DNA from: Butyrivibrio hungatei NK4A153
GTDB lineage: Bacteria > Bacillota > Clostridia > Lachnospirales > Lachnospiraceae
Length of the DNA: 64,000 bases
Direction: 5' to 3'
Assembly (NCBI RefSeq): GCF_000424465.1
Contig: NZ_AUJY01000008.1
Coordinates: 1 to 64,000 of the forward strand
Shown: in pieces, positions 42,594 to 51,797 of the stretch
Position numbering within the stretch: the first letter of the stretch is position 1
How the letters are laid out: each line of letters opens with the position of its first letter
Made by a program: the position numbers and the translations under genes
The notes under the pieces: generated by a model
The model's database searches: none
Seen by the model: only the letters and a program-made list of their open reading frames with translations
What the model was told of the DNA's origin: nothing

Positions 42594-43882
42594 TGTCACA
42601 TATTATGGAAAATCCTAAGGGCGGATGCGTTCTTGCGGGAATCAACGCCGTTCTTGGTGCGATAAACAGAGTCTGCCCGATATTACATTCAGGTCCCGGA
42701 TGCTGTATGCAGACAACGGCAGCAGATCAGGGACAGTCGGGGCATAAACATTCATGCTTTGTGAGCGGAGTGTCGATCCCGTCAAGTAACATGCTTGAAA
42801 AAGAAGTTGTATTCGGCGGAGTAAATAAATTAAGAACAACAATTCAGGGCTCGATTGACATAATGGATGCCGATGCTTTTTTTGTCCTGACCGGATGTAC
42901 CGCAGGTATTATCGGAGATGATATCGAGAGCGTCACAAGTAAATTCAGGGAAGAAGGGCACGAAGTCTATTCAATCGATACGCCCGGATTTGCGGGCGAC
43001 AGTAACCTCGGGTATGAGGTGATCTGGAATACGTTTATAGACAAGGTTATTGAAAAAGATGTTCCAAAGGACGATAAGCTTGTGAATATCTTTGGAATCG
43101 TGCCCTACCACGATCCGTTCTGGAGCGGCACGCTTGAAGAGATCGATAGGATTCTTTCGAAGCTCGGACTTAAGGTCAATACCTTTTTTACAAAACATCA
43201 GGGAATTGAAGATATTAAAAAGAGCTCCGGTGCGGCGCTCAATATCATTGTAAATCCGTGGCTCTTCAACGGGCCTGCCAAGAAGTTTGAGGAGAAATTC
43301 GGCGTTCCAAGTATCAGGATTCCGGGACTCTTTGTCGGCGCGACAGATACCACTAATTTTATCATAGCAGTGCAGAAAGCACTTAATCTTGATGAAAAAC
43401 TTGTAGAGGATGTGATCGAGGCGGAAGAGGACTATGTCTACAGCTATCTGGGACAGTCAATCGGTGTTGTGAGCTGGAAAAGATTTGCTGTTGTTGCAGA
43501 TGCAAACAGTGCTGTCGGATACACAAGATATCTTGCGAACGATTACAGCTTTACGCCTGTTCTGGTGATAGTATCCGAGCCGATCTTCAGACAGGAGGAC
43601 AAGGACAGGATAGAAAAAGAAATCCGGGACCTTGAATATGCAAAGCCTCCGAAAGTTCTTTTCCTGACGGATCAGTACGAGATCAACAAGGCAATCCGTG
43701 AGGAGGAAAAAGAGATAACACTTCTTGTAGGAAGTAGCAACGAGAGAGAAATTGCGCTTGAAAAAGAGATTCAGTTCATCCTCGGCGCATTTCCCATAAA
43801 TGAAAGGCTTATTTTTAACAGAACCTATGCGGGTTACAGAGGAAGCCTTACATTTACGGAAGATATTTATGATAACAACTGA
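42593..43882 (+). CDS. Nitrogenase component 1-like protein, beta-type (NifK/NflK-like)
   Basis: 429 residues from ATG 42593, which overlaps the previous stop and follows GGGGGAGAAG. Cys12 (KGGCVLAG), Cys37/Cys38 (GPGCCMQ) and Cys102 (TGCTAGIIGDD) match the cluster-ligand positions of the beta subunit. His51/His53 in SGHKHSC is an additional conserved-looking patch. FGIVPYHDPFWSG and the C-terminal GYRGSLTFTEDIYD are like other component 1 proteins. With the upstream gene it should form a heterotetramer. Lack of nifB, nifEN and nifH here argues against nitrogen fixation. Confidence 0.82.
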   Translation: MSHIMENPKGGCVLAGINAVLGAINRVCPILHSGPGCCMQTTAADQGQSGHKHSCFVSGVSIPSSNMLEKEVVFGGVNKLRTTIQGSIDIMDADAFFVLTGCTAGIIGDDIESVTSKFREEGHEVYSIDTPGFAGDSNLGYEVIWNTFIDKVIEKDVPKDDKLVNIFGIVPYHDPFWSGTLEEIDRILSKLGLKVNTFFTKHQGIEDIKKSSGAALNIIVNPWLFNGPAKKFEEKFGVPSIRIPGLFVGATDTTNFIIAVQKALNLDEKLVEDVIEAEEDYVYSYLGQSIGVVSWKRFAVVADANSAVGYTRYLANDYSFTPVLVIVSEPIFRQEDKDRIEKEIRDLEYAKPPKVLFLTDQYEINKAIREEEKEITLLVGSSNEREIALEKEIQFILGAFPINERLIFNRTYAGYRGSLTFTEDIYDNN

Positions 43883-43929
43883 TCAAAAGAATCGTTCTGT
43901 TACCGAAGCTATCGGTGGCGGAGCGGTTT

Positions 43930-44997
43930 TTATTGAGGAAATTTCTTCGAACTTGTTGAATCCCTGTAAATAAGGTCGGTTTCGGTGTATGTGGTACGAT
44001 AGTTCAGATTGGGCTGTTCTATTCGTGAAATAACAAGATTTGCTGCGGAATATCCGATTATCTGACTGTGAATATGGCTCGTGGATAATGAAGGAGTCAT
44101 TATCTTTGATTCCGGTGAATCATCAAAGCCAAACAACTTTATATCTTTGGGACATTCAACGCCTATTTTTCTAAGTCCGTACAATAGATCGAGTGCGACA
44201 AAGTCATTTGCACAAATAAACATTTCGGGAAGTTCTTTCATTTTTTCAAGAGCCCTAAATAAGTAGTCTTTGTAATCCGAGCCGTGAGGATGTACCTCTG
44301 AAAGGCAGTATTTATTTTCAAATGTAAGATTGTTGATATACATTGCTTCTCTAAATGCTATAAAGCGTTCGTAAAAAGAGCGGCAGTGGGTTACCTGTCC
44401 GACAAAGCCAATCTTTGTTATGCCTTTTTTGTTCATATCGCTTACTACGCGGTATATATCTGAAAAATTGTCCATCAGTAAAATGTCGGCATTCAATTTA
44501 CGCCAGTAACTGGCAACCGGAGCGTCTATCATCAGGACGGGGAGGTCGAGATTGCAGATCATTTCACAGTATTGCTGATTAAACATTTCTATACATACGA
44601 TTGCTCTAGTATTTTCGGGCCTGTATGTTAGTGGGAGACTAAGGTCTTCTATATTGTTGGTATCGACTCTGTGTATGGTGAGACTATATCCCATAAGAGA
44701 AATCTCATGCTGAAACTTATCAAGCATAGTTGATGCAAAATGTGAATTATTAAGGAAGTTTCCGGTGAAAAGAGCTATTTCGCCTGAAACTTTATTTTTT
44801 GTAAAAGAAGGATTCTTTATATCCGCAATGGAATTGGCATATGAGAACTGTTTATATCCCATTTCCAGTGCTTTCTCAAGAACCTTCTGCCTGGTGGATT
44901 CAGCCAGCACGCCGGTATTATTGATTGCTTTGGATACTGTATTTCTGGATAATCCCAGTGCATCGGCTATATCCTGAATAGTAACTTTTGTAGCCAT
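43930..44997 (-). CDS. LacI family transcriptional regulator of the fructan operon
   Basis: 355 residues from ATG 44997 (GGAG upstream; the in-frame start at 45048 is too early). HTH MATKVTIQDIADALGLSRNTVSKAINNTGVLAESTRQKVLEKALEMGY, then a periplasmic-binding-like effector domain (FVGQVTHCRSFYERFIAFREAM; ICANDFVALDLLYGLRKIGVECPKDIKLFGFDDSPES). It lies divergent to the transporter-GH32-fructokinase operon and probably represses it and itself through the CAAATGTAA sites between them. The inducer is likely a fructose-containing sugar. Confidence 0.9.
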   Translation of the reverse strand: MATKVTIQDIADALGLSRNTVSKAINNTGVLAESTRQKVLEKALEMGYKQFSYANSIADIKNPSFTKNKVSGEIALFTGNFLNNSHFASTMLDKFQHEISLMGYSLTIHRVDTNNIEDLSLPLTYRPENTRAIVCIEMFNQQYCEMICNLDLPVLMIDAPVASYWRKLNADILLMDNFSDIYRVVSDMNKKGITKIGFVGQVTHCRSFYERFIAFREAMYINNLTFENKYCLSEVHPHGSDYKDYLFRALEKMKELPEMFICANDFVALDLLYGLRKIGVECPKDIKLFGFDDSPESKIMTPSLSTSHIHSQIIGYSAANLVISRIEQPNLNYRTTYTETDLIYRDSTSSKKFPQ

Positions 44998-45022
44998 AAT
45001 TATTCTCCGTTGGTAAAAATGT

Positions 45023-45243
45023 TGTGCACAAATGTTACATTTGCACATTTAGCACATTTGGATATTAGATTTGCGGCAAATACGAATTTCTGCAATTTCA
45101 TCCAAGAATACCTAGATTATAAGATGTCAGAGAGAAAGTGTCAAATGTAAATTAAAATTGTGCAAATGACAAAATTAATCTGTTGACATATAAACATATA
45201 TGTGATAATTTTTACATATACAAAATGAATGTTACAAATGTAA
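45023..45243. promoter_or_regulatory. Divergent control region of the fructan operon
   Basis: TTGACA (45183-45188), a 17 nt spacer and TAATTT (45206-45211) form the plus-strand promoter. The motif CAAATGTAA recurs at 45142-45150 and inside the perfect inverted repeat TTACA-AA-TGTAA (45232-45243), and inverted at 45035-45043 (TTACATTTG). TGTGCAAATGACA (45159-45171) and TGTGCACA (45023-45030) are related. A site just downstream of the start point fits repression. These are the probable LacI-family operators. Confidence 0.7.
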
Positions 45244-45262
45244 AAGTAATGGAGGAACTAAT

Positions 45263-46183
45263 ATGAATGCTAAAACGAAGGATAATACGCTGCATAACAC
45301 ACTCGTATATATCAGGCAGCACTGGCAGTTGTATGTATTCTTTTTAGGACCTGCACTTATACTCACCATTATTTTCAAATATATTCCTATGGGAGGAATC
45401 CTGATCGCGTTTCAGAAGTACAACCCATTTAGAGGAATACTTGGAAGTGAGTGGGTAGGACTTAAATATTTTGAACAATTTTTATCCTCGCCGGATTTTA
45501 TGCAGTACTTGCTGAATACGCTTAAGTTAAGTGTATACGGACTGTTGTGGGGATTCCCGATTCCTATTATCCTGGCACTTCTTCTCAACAGAATAACAAG
45601 CAGCAAGATAAAACAGAAGATTCAGCTGGTCCTGTATATGCCTAACTTCATTTCAGTAATCGTTCTTTGCGGTATGGTAAGGATTTTGCTTTCGGTAACA
45701 GGACCTTTCAATATGTTCTTGGGAACAAACATAAACTTCCTTACCATCCCTGCAGCATTCAGACCGATTTACATCATAAGCGGTATCTGGCAGGGAGCAG
45801 GATGGGCATCCATCATGTACACTGCGGCACTTTCAAATGCAAGCAATGAGTTAAAAGAGGCGGCACAGATTGACGGAGCAAATATCTGGCAGCAGATCAA
45901 AGCGGTTGAATGGCCTGCCATAAAGGATATGGTAGTTATACAGTTCATACTTCAGGCCGGAAACATAATGAGCATCGGATTTGAAAAAGCTTATGCTCTT
46001 CAGTCGGATATGAATCTCGCTTCATCGGAGATCATTGCAACTTATGTTTATAAGAAAGGCCTTTTGAATGGTGATTACAGTTATTCTACGGCGGTAGGTC
46101 TTTTCAACACGATCATAAATGTAATACTTCTGATAGCAGTCAATAAAGTTGTTGAAAAGCTCAATGACGGTCAGGGATTATAA
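45263..46183 (+). CDS. Sugar ABC transporter permease, LplB/YteP type
   Basis: 306 residues, six membrane helices. The EAA loop NELKEAAQIDGANIWQQIKAVEWPAIKD contacts the ATPase. The N-terminal helix pattern (FFLGPALILTIIFKYIPMGGILIAFQKYNPFRGILGSEWVGLKYF) is typical of CUT1 permeases for oligosaccharides (LplB, YteP, polygalacturonan type). GGAGGAAC precedes the ATG. No ATPase gene is present, so a shared MsmK-type ATPase is expected elsewhere. Confidence 0.92.
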   Translation: MNAKTKDNTLHNTLVYIRQHWQLYVFFLGPALILTIIFKYIPMGGILIAFQKYNPFRGILGSEWVGLKYFEQFLSSPDFMQYLLNTLKLSVYGLLWGFPIPIILALLLNRITSSKIKQKIQLVLYMPNFISVIVLCGMVRILLSVTGPFNMFLGTNINFLTIPAAFRPIYIISGIWQGAGWASIMYTAALSNASNELKEAAQIDGANIWQQIKAVEWPAIKDMVVIQFILQAGNIMSIGFEKAYALQSDMNLASSEIIATYVYKKGLLNGDYSYSTAVGLFNTIINVILLIAVNKVVEKLNDGQGL

Positions 46184-46195
46184 GGAGAAAGAGAG

Positions 46196-47110
46196 ATGGA
46201 AAAAACACTTACAGTTAAGAAAAGTGAGTTCGCAAGAGCTTCCATGGGAGATAAGATCTTCCTTTTGATCGGATATATACTTTTGGGACTATTTGTTGTA
46301 GCAATAATCGGACCTGTAGTATACATCGTTATTGCCTCCTTTATGGATCCGATAACACTTCAGAACAAGGGAATTGTCTTTGATATCAGCAAGTGGACCA
46401 CTACAGCATATGAGAGAGTAATGTCCAATTCCCAGATATGGATTGGATTTGGCAATGCAGTTCTTTACTCGGTCTTATTCAGCGTCATATCGGTATTTAT
46501 AACTCTTCTTTGTGCATATCCTATGTCCAGAGATGATTTTAAAGGGAAAAAGATATTCAACACAATTTTCATCATAACCATGTTTTTTGGCGGCGGACTT
46601 ATCCCTACATACCTTCTTATAAGCAACATGGGACTTCTTGACAGCATGTGGGCGATAATACTTCCGAATGCTTTCAGTGTATGGAACATGATAATTGCAA
46701 GAACCTATTATAAGGGAGTTCCTAACGAACTTAGGGAGGCAGCCGATGTTGACGGAGCAAATGAACTTGTATTTTTCTTCAAGATCCTGCTTCCGGTGTG
46801 CACGCCGCTTATTGCAGTTTTGGTGCTTTGGCAGTTTGTCGGAATGTGGAACAGTTATTTTGACGCAATGATCTATCTTAATTCGGCTGAAAAACAACCG
46901 CTTCAGCTGGTGCTTAGGGCTATTCTCATACAGAACGAACCCGATCCCGGAATGATAGCAGATATGCAGAGTACAGCACAGAGGGCACAGCTGGCCGAAC
47001 TTTTGAAATATGCAACGATAATAGTATCGAGTCTTCCGTTAATAGTGATGTATCCATTCTTCCAGAAATACTTTGATTCCGGAATTATGATCGGATCTGT
47101 AAAGGGATGA
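46196..47110 (+). CDS. Sugar ABC transporter permease, LplC/YtcP type
   Basis: 304 residues, six helices. MGDKIFLLIGYILLGLFVVAIIGPVVYIVIASFMDP is the usual start; the EAA loop is NELREAADVDGANELVFFFKILLPVCTPLIAV. Pairs with the upstream permease (12 nt apart, AAGGAGAAAGAG site). The C-terminus (YPFFQKYFDSGIMIGSVKG) is that of the LplC subgroup. Confidence 0.92.
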   Translation: MEKTLTVKKSEFARASMGDKIFLLIGYILLGLFVVAIIGPVVYIVIASFMDPITLQNKGIVFDISKWTTTAYERVMSNSQIWIGFGNAVLYSVLFSVISVFITLLCAYPMSRDDFKGKKIFNTIFIITMFFGGGLIPTYLLISNMGLLDSMWAIILPNAFSVWNMIIARTYYKGVPNELREAADVDGANELVFFFKILLPVCTPLIAVLVLWQFVGMWNSYFDAMIYLNSAEKQPLQLVLRAILIQNEPDPGMIADMQSTAQRAQLAELLKYATIIVSSLPLIVMYPFFQKYFDSGIMIGSVKG

Positions 47111-47219
47111 GAAGAATTGCAGTGGTTTTTTCAAGGATAGCTTAAATGTACTTTGGAGGGTAAAAAAGAGCATAACATCCTTGTGAAGGCATAAAGTATT
47201 AATAGTAAGGAGAGGGCAA

Positions 47220-48872
47220 ATGAGAAAGGAAAAAACTAAGTTTATGGCGGCAGCGCTTGCTTTGACAGTATCTGCAGGCGCACTTATGGGATGCGGCAAA
47301 GCATCTTCGGGAAGTGATATTGCATCTGTTTCAACAGATAATCTGAGCTTTCCACTTCAGGAAAAGGTTACGATCACCGGAACGATAAGTTATCCGTCCG
47401 GTACGGAATCGGAACCAAACAATAGGACAATCTTCAAGAGACTTGAGGAAGAAACAAACGTGCATGTTGATTGGACAGCTATATCGAGCGATCAGTGGGG
47501 GGACAAAATCCAGCTGAATATGGCAAACAAGAATGCTCTTACTGATTTTGTGTTCAATGCAGGTTTTGGAAACTCAGATCTTATCAGATATGCTGACCAG
47601 GGGGTTATCATTTCTTTAGAAGATTATATCGACAATAACATGCCTAATCTAAAAGGCGTGTTCGATAAGTATCCGGAGTACCGCACGATGTGTACCGATT
47701 CAGAGGGACATATCTGGGCGCTTCCATGGATAGAGCAGCTTGGTTCCAACAAGACTGCAATTCAGACAGTTGGAAACAACTTTACTTATATCAACAAGAA
47801 GTGGTTGGATTTTCTTGGACTTTCAACACCTACGACAGTTGATGAATTTGAGCAGGTTTTGAAAGCATTTAAGGATCACGCTTCAGAGCTTCAGGCTGAG
47901 TTTGGTATTGAAGGTGACATCATTCCTATGTCATGCATAATGAACGATCAGGATCCCAGTCTTCTTATCAACGGATTTGGAGAGGGATACGGAGATAACG
48001 ATATCGGACAGCATATTGCTGTGACAAATGACAAGAAGGTTATCTGCACAGCAACACAGGAAGGATTTAAGTCAGGCTTCCGGTGGCTCCACAAGCTTTA
48101 CGAAGAAGGACTTATCGATCCTGAGTGCTTTACACAGGACTGGTCTACATATGTAGCAAAGGGTAAGTCTCACAGATATGGCGTTTGCTTCACATGGGAC
48201 GTTGCAAATATTGATAATCTTCAGGACTTTGTTCCTCTTGCAGCGCTTCAGGCAGATACCAAAAATGTTACTCCTCTTAACAGCTCTTTTACTTCCGGAT
48301 TTGATCGCGGAAGATGCGTTGTAACTGCAAAGTGCGAGAATCCTGCACTTGTATGCGCATGGCTCGATAAGATGTACGATCCGTTCCAGTCACCTCAGAA
48401 TAACTGGGGAACATACGGAGAGGATGATGAGTTTGATATCTTTGAGTTGTCAACAAATGATCAGGGTGAAAAGATGCTTAAGCATGCGGCGCTTGGCGAT
48501 GCGTCTCCTGTAGAAGTACGTGAAGCAGAGTGTGTAGGCGGACCTCTTGCAATCCTTGATGAGTATTACGGCAAATATGTTACATGTCCTGATGATGCTC
48601 AGTATCGTCTTGACTGGATCAAGGAGTATTACACCAATGATATGCACAATGAGTATGTATATCCCAATGTATTTATGACAGCGGAAGATACAGAAAAGCT
48701 CACATCCATTCAGCAGGATCTTATTACATATATAAATTCAAGCAGAAGTAAGTTTGTAATGGATGGCCTCAGCGATGCTGATTGGGAGGCTTATCTTAAT
48801 CAGGTTAATGCATACGGAATTGATGAATATCTTGCAATTTATCAGAAGTATTTTGACGAGTTTTACAAGTAA
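47220..48872 (+). CDS. Sugar-binding lipoprotein of the ABC transporter
   Basis: 550 residues. Lipobox GALMGC25. A large CUT1-type solute-binding protein: VTITGTISYPSG, the EEETNVHVDWTAISSDQWGDKIQLNMA cleft strand, WALPWIEQLG, INKKWLDFLGLSTPTTVDEFEQVLKAFKD, and the C-terminal DWEAYLNQVNAYGIDEYLAIYQKYFDEF common to LplA-type proteins. Likely ligand: a fructo-oligosaccharide, judged from the GH32 and fructokinase genes behind it. AAGGAGAGG precedes the ATG. The 109 nt gap before it holds no clear hairpin. Confidence 0.9.
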   Translation: MRKEKTKFMAAALALTVSAGALMGCGKASSGSDIASVSTDNLSFPLQEKVTITGTISYPSGTESEPNNRTIFKRLEEETNVHVDWTAISSDQWGDKIQLNMANKNALTDFVFNAGFGNSDLIRYADQGVIISLEDYIDNNMPNLKGVFDKYPEYRTMCTDSEGHIWALPWIEQLGSNKTAIQTVGNNFTYINKKWLDFLGLSTPTTVDEFEQVLKAFKDHASELQAEFGIEGDIIPMSCIMNDQDPSLLINGFGEGYGDNDIGQHIAVTNDKKVICTATQEGFKSGFRWLHKLYEEGLIDPECFTQDWSTYVAKGKSHRYGVCFTWDVANIDNLQDFVPLAALQADTKNVTPLNSSFTSGFDRGRCVVTAKCENPALVCAWLDKMYDPFQSPQNNWGTYGEDDEFDIFELSTNDQGEKMLKHAALGDASPVEVREAECVGGPLAILDEYYGKYVTCPDDAQYRLDWIKEYYTNDMHNEYVYPNVFMTAEDTEKLTSIQQDLITYINSSRSKFVMDGLSDADWEAYLNQVNAYGIDEYLAIYQKYFDEFYK

Positions 48873-48896
48873 TCGGAAGGTTAATGTTTATTGGAG

Positions 48897-48921
48897 ATGG
48901 GGAGGAGATGATCCTCCCCAT
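48897..48921 (+). promoter_or_regulatory. Intercistronic hairpin that buries a GGAGG sequence
   Basis: ATGGGGAGG (48897-48905) pairs with CCTCCCCAT (48913-48921) over a 7 nt loop. It lies between the binding-protein gene and the GH32 lipoprotein, whose own start has no clear Shine-Dalgarno sequence. The stem may protect the upstream mRNA end or limit translation of the next gene. Confidence 0.6.
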
Positions 48922-48930
48922 TTAAAAAAG

Positions 48931-50307
48931 ATGAAAAGAATAACAATTTGTTTGCTACTTATATCGTTAATGATGATACAAGGATGTGCCGGTAAAAAAA
49001 TGAATGAATGTTTATTCCCAAGGGCTGAAGACAGTTACGTCGGAGATGTCATGGCTCTTTCGACAGAGAAAGGAGTTTACCTCAATTATCTTTATGAAAC
49101 GGATAATAACGGAGTGGGGTATCATCCGATACATCAGTTCTACACCCGTAATTTTGTAAGCTTTGAAGACAAGGGACAGGTACTTGCATATTCAGAGGAA
49201 ATGGAAGCACCGGATCTTGCTGTGGGAACAGGATCATTTATTATTGATGATGCCGGAACATATCATTGTTTTTATACAGGACATAATGGTTATTATGAGG
49301 AATACGGGCTGGATAAAGAGTGCCTGATGCATGCAACAAGTAAAGACAATAAGACTTATACCAAGGATACTGAAAATATTATACATGCTCCGGAAGGATA
49401 CAGTACGGAAGATTTTCGCGATCCGCAGGTGCTGCGAACAGATGACGGCTATATGATGCTTGTGGGAGCGAGAAAAGAAAACGGGAATGAGAGCGCGATA
49501 ATATGCTATCGTTCCGATGATCTTAAAAACTGGAAGTTTGAAGGCGACTTTTATACAAACAAAGACTTATATTTTATGGAGTGTCCGGATCTGTTTAAGA
49601 TGGGCAATCGTTATTATCTGACATTCAGCTGGAACAATGTTGTATATTACAGAATGTCGGACAGCATCAACGGACCGTGGGAGAAACCTGAGACGGATAC
49701 ATTTGACGGAAACGGTTTCTATGCGGCAAAGACCTGTGAATATAAAGGAAAAAGATATCTGATAGGTTTTTTGGATAGAAAGAAAAGAGAAAGTGACAGG
49801 CTTCCTTATACCTGGGCGGGAAATCTCCTTGTATATGAACTTAAGGAACTGGAAGATGGAACGCTTGGCGTAGCGATGCCTGAAGAATATATAAATTATT
49901 TTGACAAACAGATTTTTGAAGCAGAAAGTGTAAAAGACGAATCGGAACTTGGAAATGTTCCGGAAAGCTGCCGGCTTACATTTGAGCTTGAGATGGAAAA
50001 CGAAGGCAAGTCGGAGATTATATTTAACAATGCCGAGAAGAATGAGGAATACAGAATAACCATCGACAATGGCGAAGATAAGATCACCTATGATGCTTAT
50101 CCCAATGAACAAAGTATGAGCCTTAAGGCGGGAGTTAAGTATCAAGTTGATGTAGTTGTGGAAAAAGATATAACAGTGGTTTATGTTAACGGCGAAAAAG
50201 CATTGTCAAATCGCATTTATTCGGCGGTGGGCGCGGATTGGAAAGTGCGCCTTCAGGGAGCAAGCATAGACAATTTAAAGATATATGGCAGGAAAGGAAT
50301 ACTATGA
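48931..50307 (+). CDS. GH32-like secreted lipoprotein (fructan-active)
   Basis: 458 residues from ATG 48931. Lipobox MMIQGC19. A five-bladed propeller of the GH32/GH43 kind: Asp39 in YVGDVMAL (nucleophile position), Asp164 in DFRDPQV (RDP motif) and Glu217 in FMECPDLF (EC motif), so the three acidic residues are present. The N-terminal motif is GDVM rather than WMNDPNG, as in the DUF4975-type GH32 proteins. A C-terminal beta-sandwich (about 330-455) ends VRLQGASIDNLKIYGRKG. It should act outside the cell on levan or inulin fragments before uptake. Overlaps the next gene (ATGA). Confidence 0.82.
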   Translation: MKRITICLLLISLMMIQGCAGKKMNECLFPRAEDSYVGDVMALSTEKGVYLNYLYETDNNGVGYHPIHQFYTRNFVSFEDKGQVLAYSEEMEAPDLAVGTGSFIIDDAGTYHCFYTGHNGYYEEYGLDKECLMHATSKDNKTYTKDTENIIHAPEGYSTEDFRDPQVLRTDDGYMMLVGARKENGNESAIICYRSDDLKNWKFEGDFYTNKDLYFMECPDLFKMGNRYYLTFSWNNVVYYRMSDSINGPWEKPETDTFDGNGFYAAKTCEYKGKRYLIGFLDRKKRESDRLPYTWAGNLLVYELKELEDGTLGVAMPEEYINYFDKQIFEAESVKDESELGNVPESCRLTFELEMENEGKSEIIFNNAEKNEEYRITIDNGEDKITYDAYPNEQSMSLKAGVKYQVDVVVEKDITVVYVNGEKALSNRIYSAVGADWKVRLQGASIDNLKIYGRKGIL

Positions 50308-51797
50308 ACGATAAGTTATTAAAAGCAAGAGAATATGAGTGCAAAAAGGAAAAGACAATCGCGGAGGAATTTCGTCCTCTTTTCCATCTTACTCCAAGAT
50401 GCGGATGGATGAACGATCCGAACGGATTTAGCATATATAAGGGTAAATATCATCTTTTTTATCAATATAATCCTTATGAGACTGTCTGGGGGCCTATGCA
50501 TTGGGGCCATGTAGAGAGTGAAGACCTTATCGATTGGAAGTATCTTCCTGCCGTTATGGCACCGGAAGCAGATTATGATAAGGACGGATGTTTTTCGGGA
50601 AGTGCGATTGAAACAGAGGATGGGAAACATCTGATACTATATACCGGCGTTCTCAGGAAACAGGATGAGAATGGCAACTTCTATGATGTCCAGACTCAGT
50701 GCGTTGCTGTAGGAGACGGAAAAGACTATGAAAAATATGAGATGAATCCGGTAATTACGGGCGATAAGCTTCCGGAGGGAGCGGGAAAAATAGATTTCAG
50801 AGATCCGAAGATCTGGAAAGAAAACGGAAAATACTATCTTGTTGCAGGAAACAAGACTGTTGACGGTGATGGACAACTTTTGCAGTATTCAAGCGATGAC
50901 GGCTTTAACTGGAAATATGATAAAATACTTATAAAGAATAATAAAAGATTCGGAGTCATGTGGGAATGCCCGGACTACTTTGCGCTTGACGGAAAGCATG
51001 TACTTCTCACAAGCCCGCAGGATATGCTTCCCGAGGGACTTGAATTTCACAACGGTAACGGCACATTATGCATAATCGGAAGTGTCAACGATGAAGGAGA
51101 TTTCTGCGAGGAGAATTGTCAGGCGGTAGATTACGGAATAGATTTTTATGCGCCTCAGACTACCAGGACCAAAGACGGAAGGCAGGTTATGATAGGCTGG
51201 CTTCAGAACTGGGATACTTTGGCAATAAAACGTGAAGATTTTCCGTGGTTTGGACAGATGAGCCTTCCCAGGGAAATATCGATAAAGAACGGAAGGCTGA
51301 TTCAAAAGCCTATTCGCGAAATAGAGAATTACTATGGTAAAAGAGTAAGCAGACAAAATGTCATCGTTACCGATGATTGTGTACTTTCAAGCTTAGAAGG
51401 CAGATGTATCGATATGACGGTTAATGTAAGATTGGCTGGCACATACCTTTCATACGGTAAGTTTGAAATACGCTTTGCAGATAACGGTAAAGAATATTCA
51501 AGCATAGAATTTGATCCTGTTGAATCTATAGTGAAGATCGACCGCAAGCATTCCGGAAACAGAAGGGCAATCGTGCACCAGAGAAGATGCAAGGTGGCTG
51601 ATAATAACGGAGAGATCAAACTGCGCGTGATACTTGACAGATACAGCATGGAATTGTTCATTAATGACGGAGAACAGGTAATGTCAATGGGCATCTTTAC
51701 AGATATTAAGGCTGAAGGAATCAGCTTCAGGGCTAACGGCGAATTAATCATGGACGTTGTGATGAATGAATTGGAGAAGAAAAATGAGCAAATTTAA
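50304..51797 (+). CDS. Cytoplasmic GH32 beta-fructofuranosidase
   Basis: 497 residues from ATG 50304, which overlaps the previous stop and follows AGGAAAGG. No signal peptide. GH32 motifs: GWMNDPNGF (nucleophile Asp), YQYNPYETVWGPMHWGH, CFSGSA, DFRDPKIW and MWECPDYF (acid/base Glu), then the C-terminal sandwich (ELFINDGEQVMSMGIFTD). It cleaves imported sucrose or fructo-oligosaccharides to fructose inside the cell, feeding the fructokinase behind it. A phosphorylated substrate is unlikely because the locus has an ABC transporter and no PTS. Confidence 0.93.
   Translation: MNDKLLKAREYECKKEKTIAEEFRPLFHLTPRCGWMNDPNGFSIYKGKYHLFYQYNPYETVWGPMHWGHVESEDLIDWKYLPAVMAPEADYDKDGCFSGSAIETEDGKHLILYTGVLRKQDENGNFYDVQTQCVAVGDGKDYEKYEMNPVITGDKLPEGAGKIDFRDPKIWKENGKYYLVAGNKTVDGDGQLLQYSSDDGFNWKYDKILIKNNKRFGVMWECPDYFALDGKHVLLTSPQDMLPEGLEFHNGNGTLCIIGSVNDEGDFCEENCQAVDYGIDFYAPQTTRTKDGRQVMIGWLQNWDTLAIKREDFPWFGQMSLPREISIKNGRLIQKPIREIENYYGKRVSRQNVIVTDDCVLSSLEGRCIDMTVNVRLAGTYLSYGKFEIRFADNGKEYSSIEFDPVESIVKIDRKHSGNRRAIVHQRRCKVADNNGEIKLRVILDRYSMELFINDGEQVMSMGIFTDIKAEGISFRANGELIMDVVMNELEKKNEQI

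Noticed and set aside
41139-43882. A nitrogen-fixation locus
   Set aside because: No nifH, nifB, nifE/N or molybdate genes, and the FeMo-cofactor ligands are not evident. Called nitrogenase-like only.
43883-43929. Terminator between the beta-type nitrogenase-like gene and the LacI gene
   Set aside because: Only a short ACCGAAGCTATCGGT stem is visible with a weak T-run; not strong enough to call.
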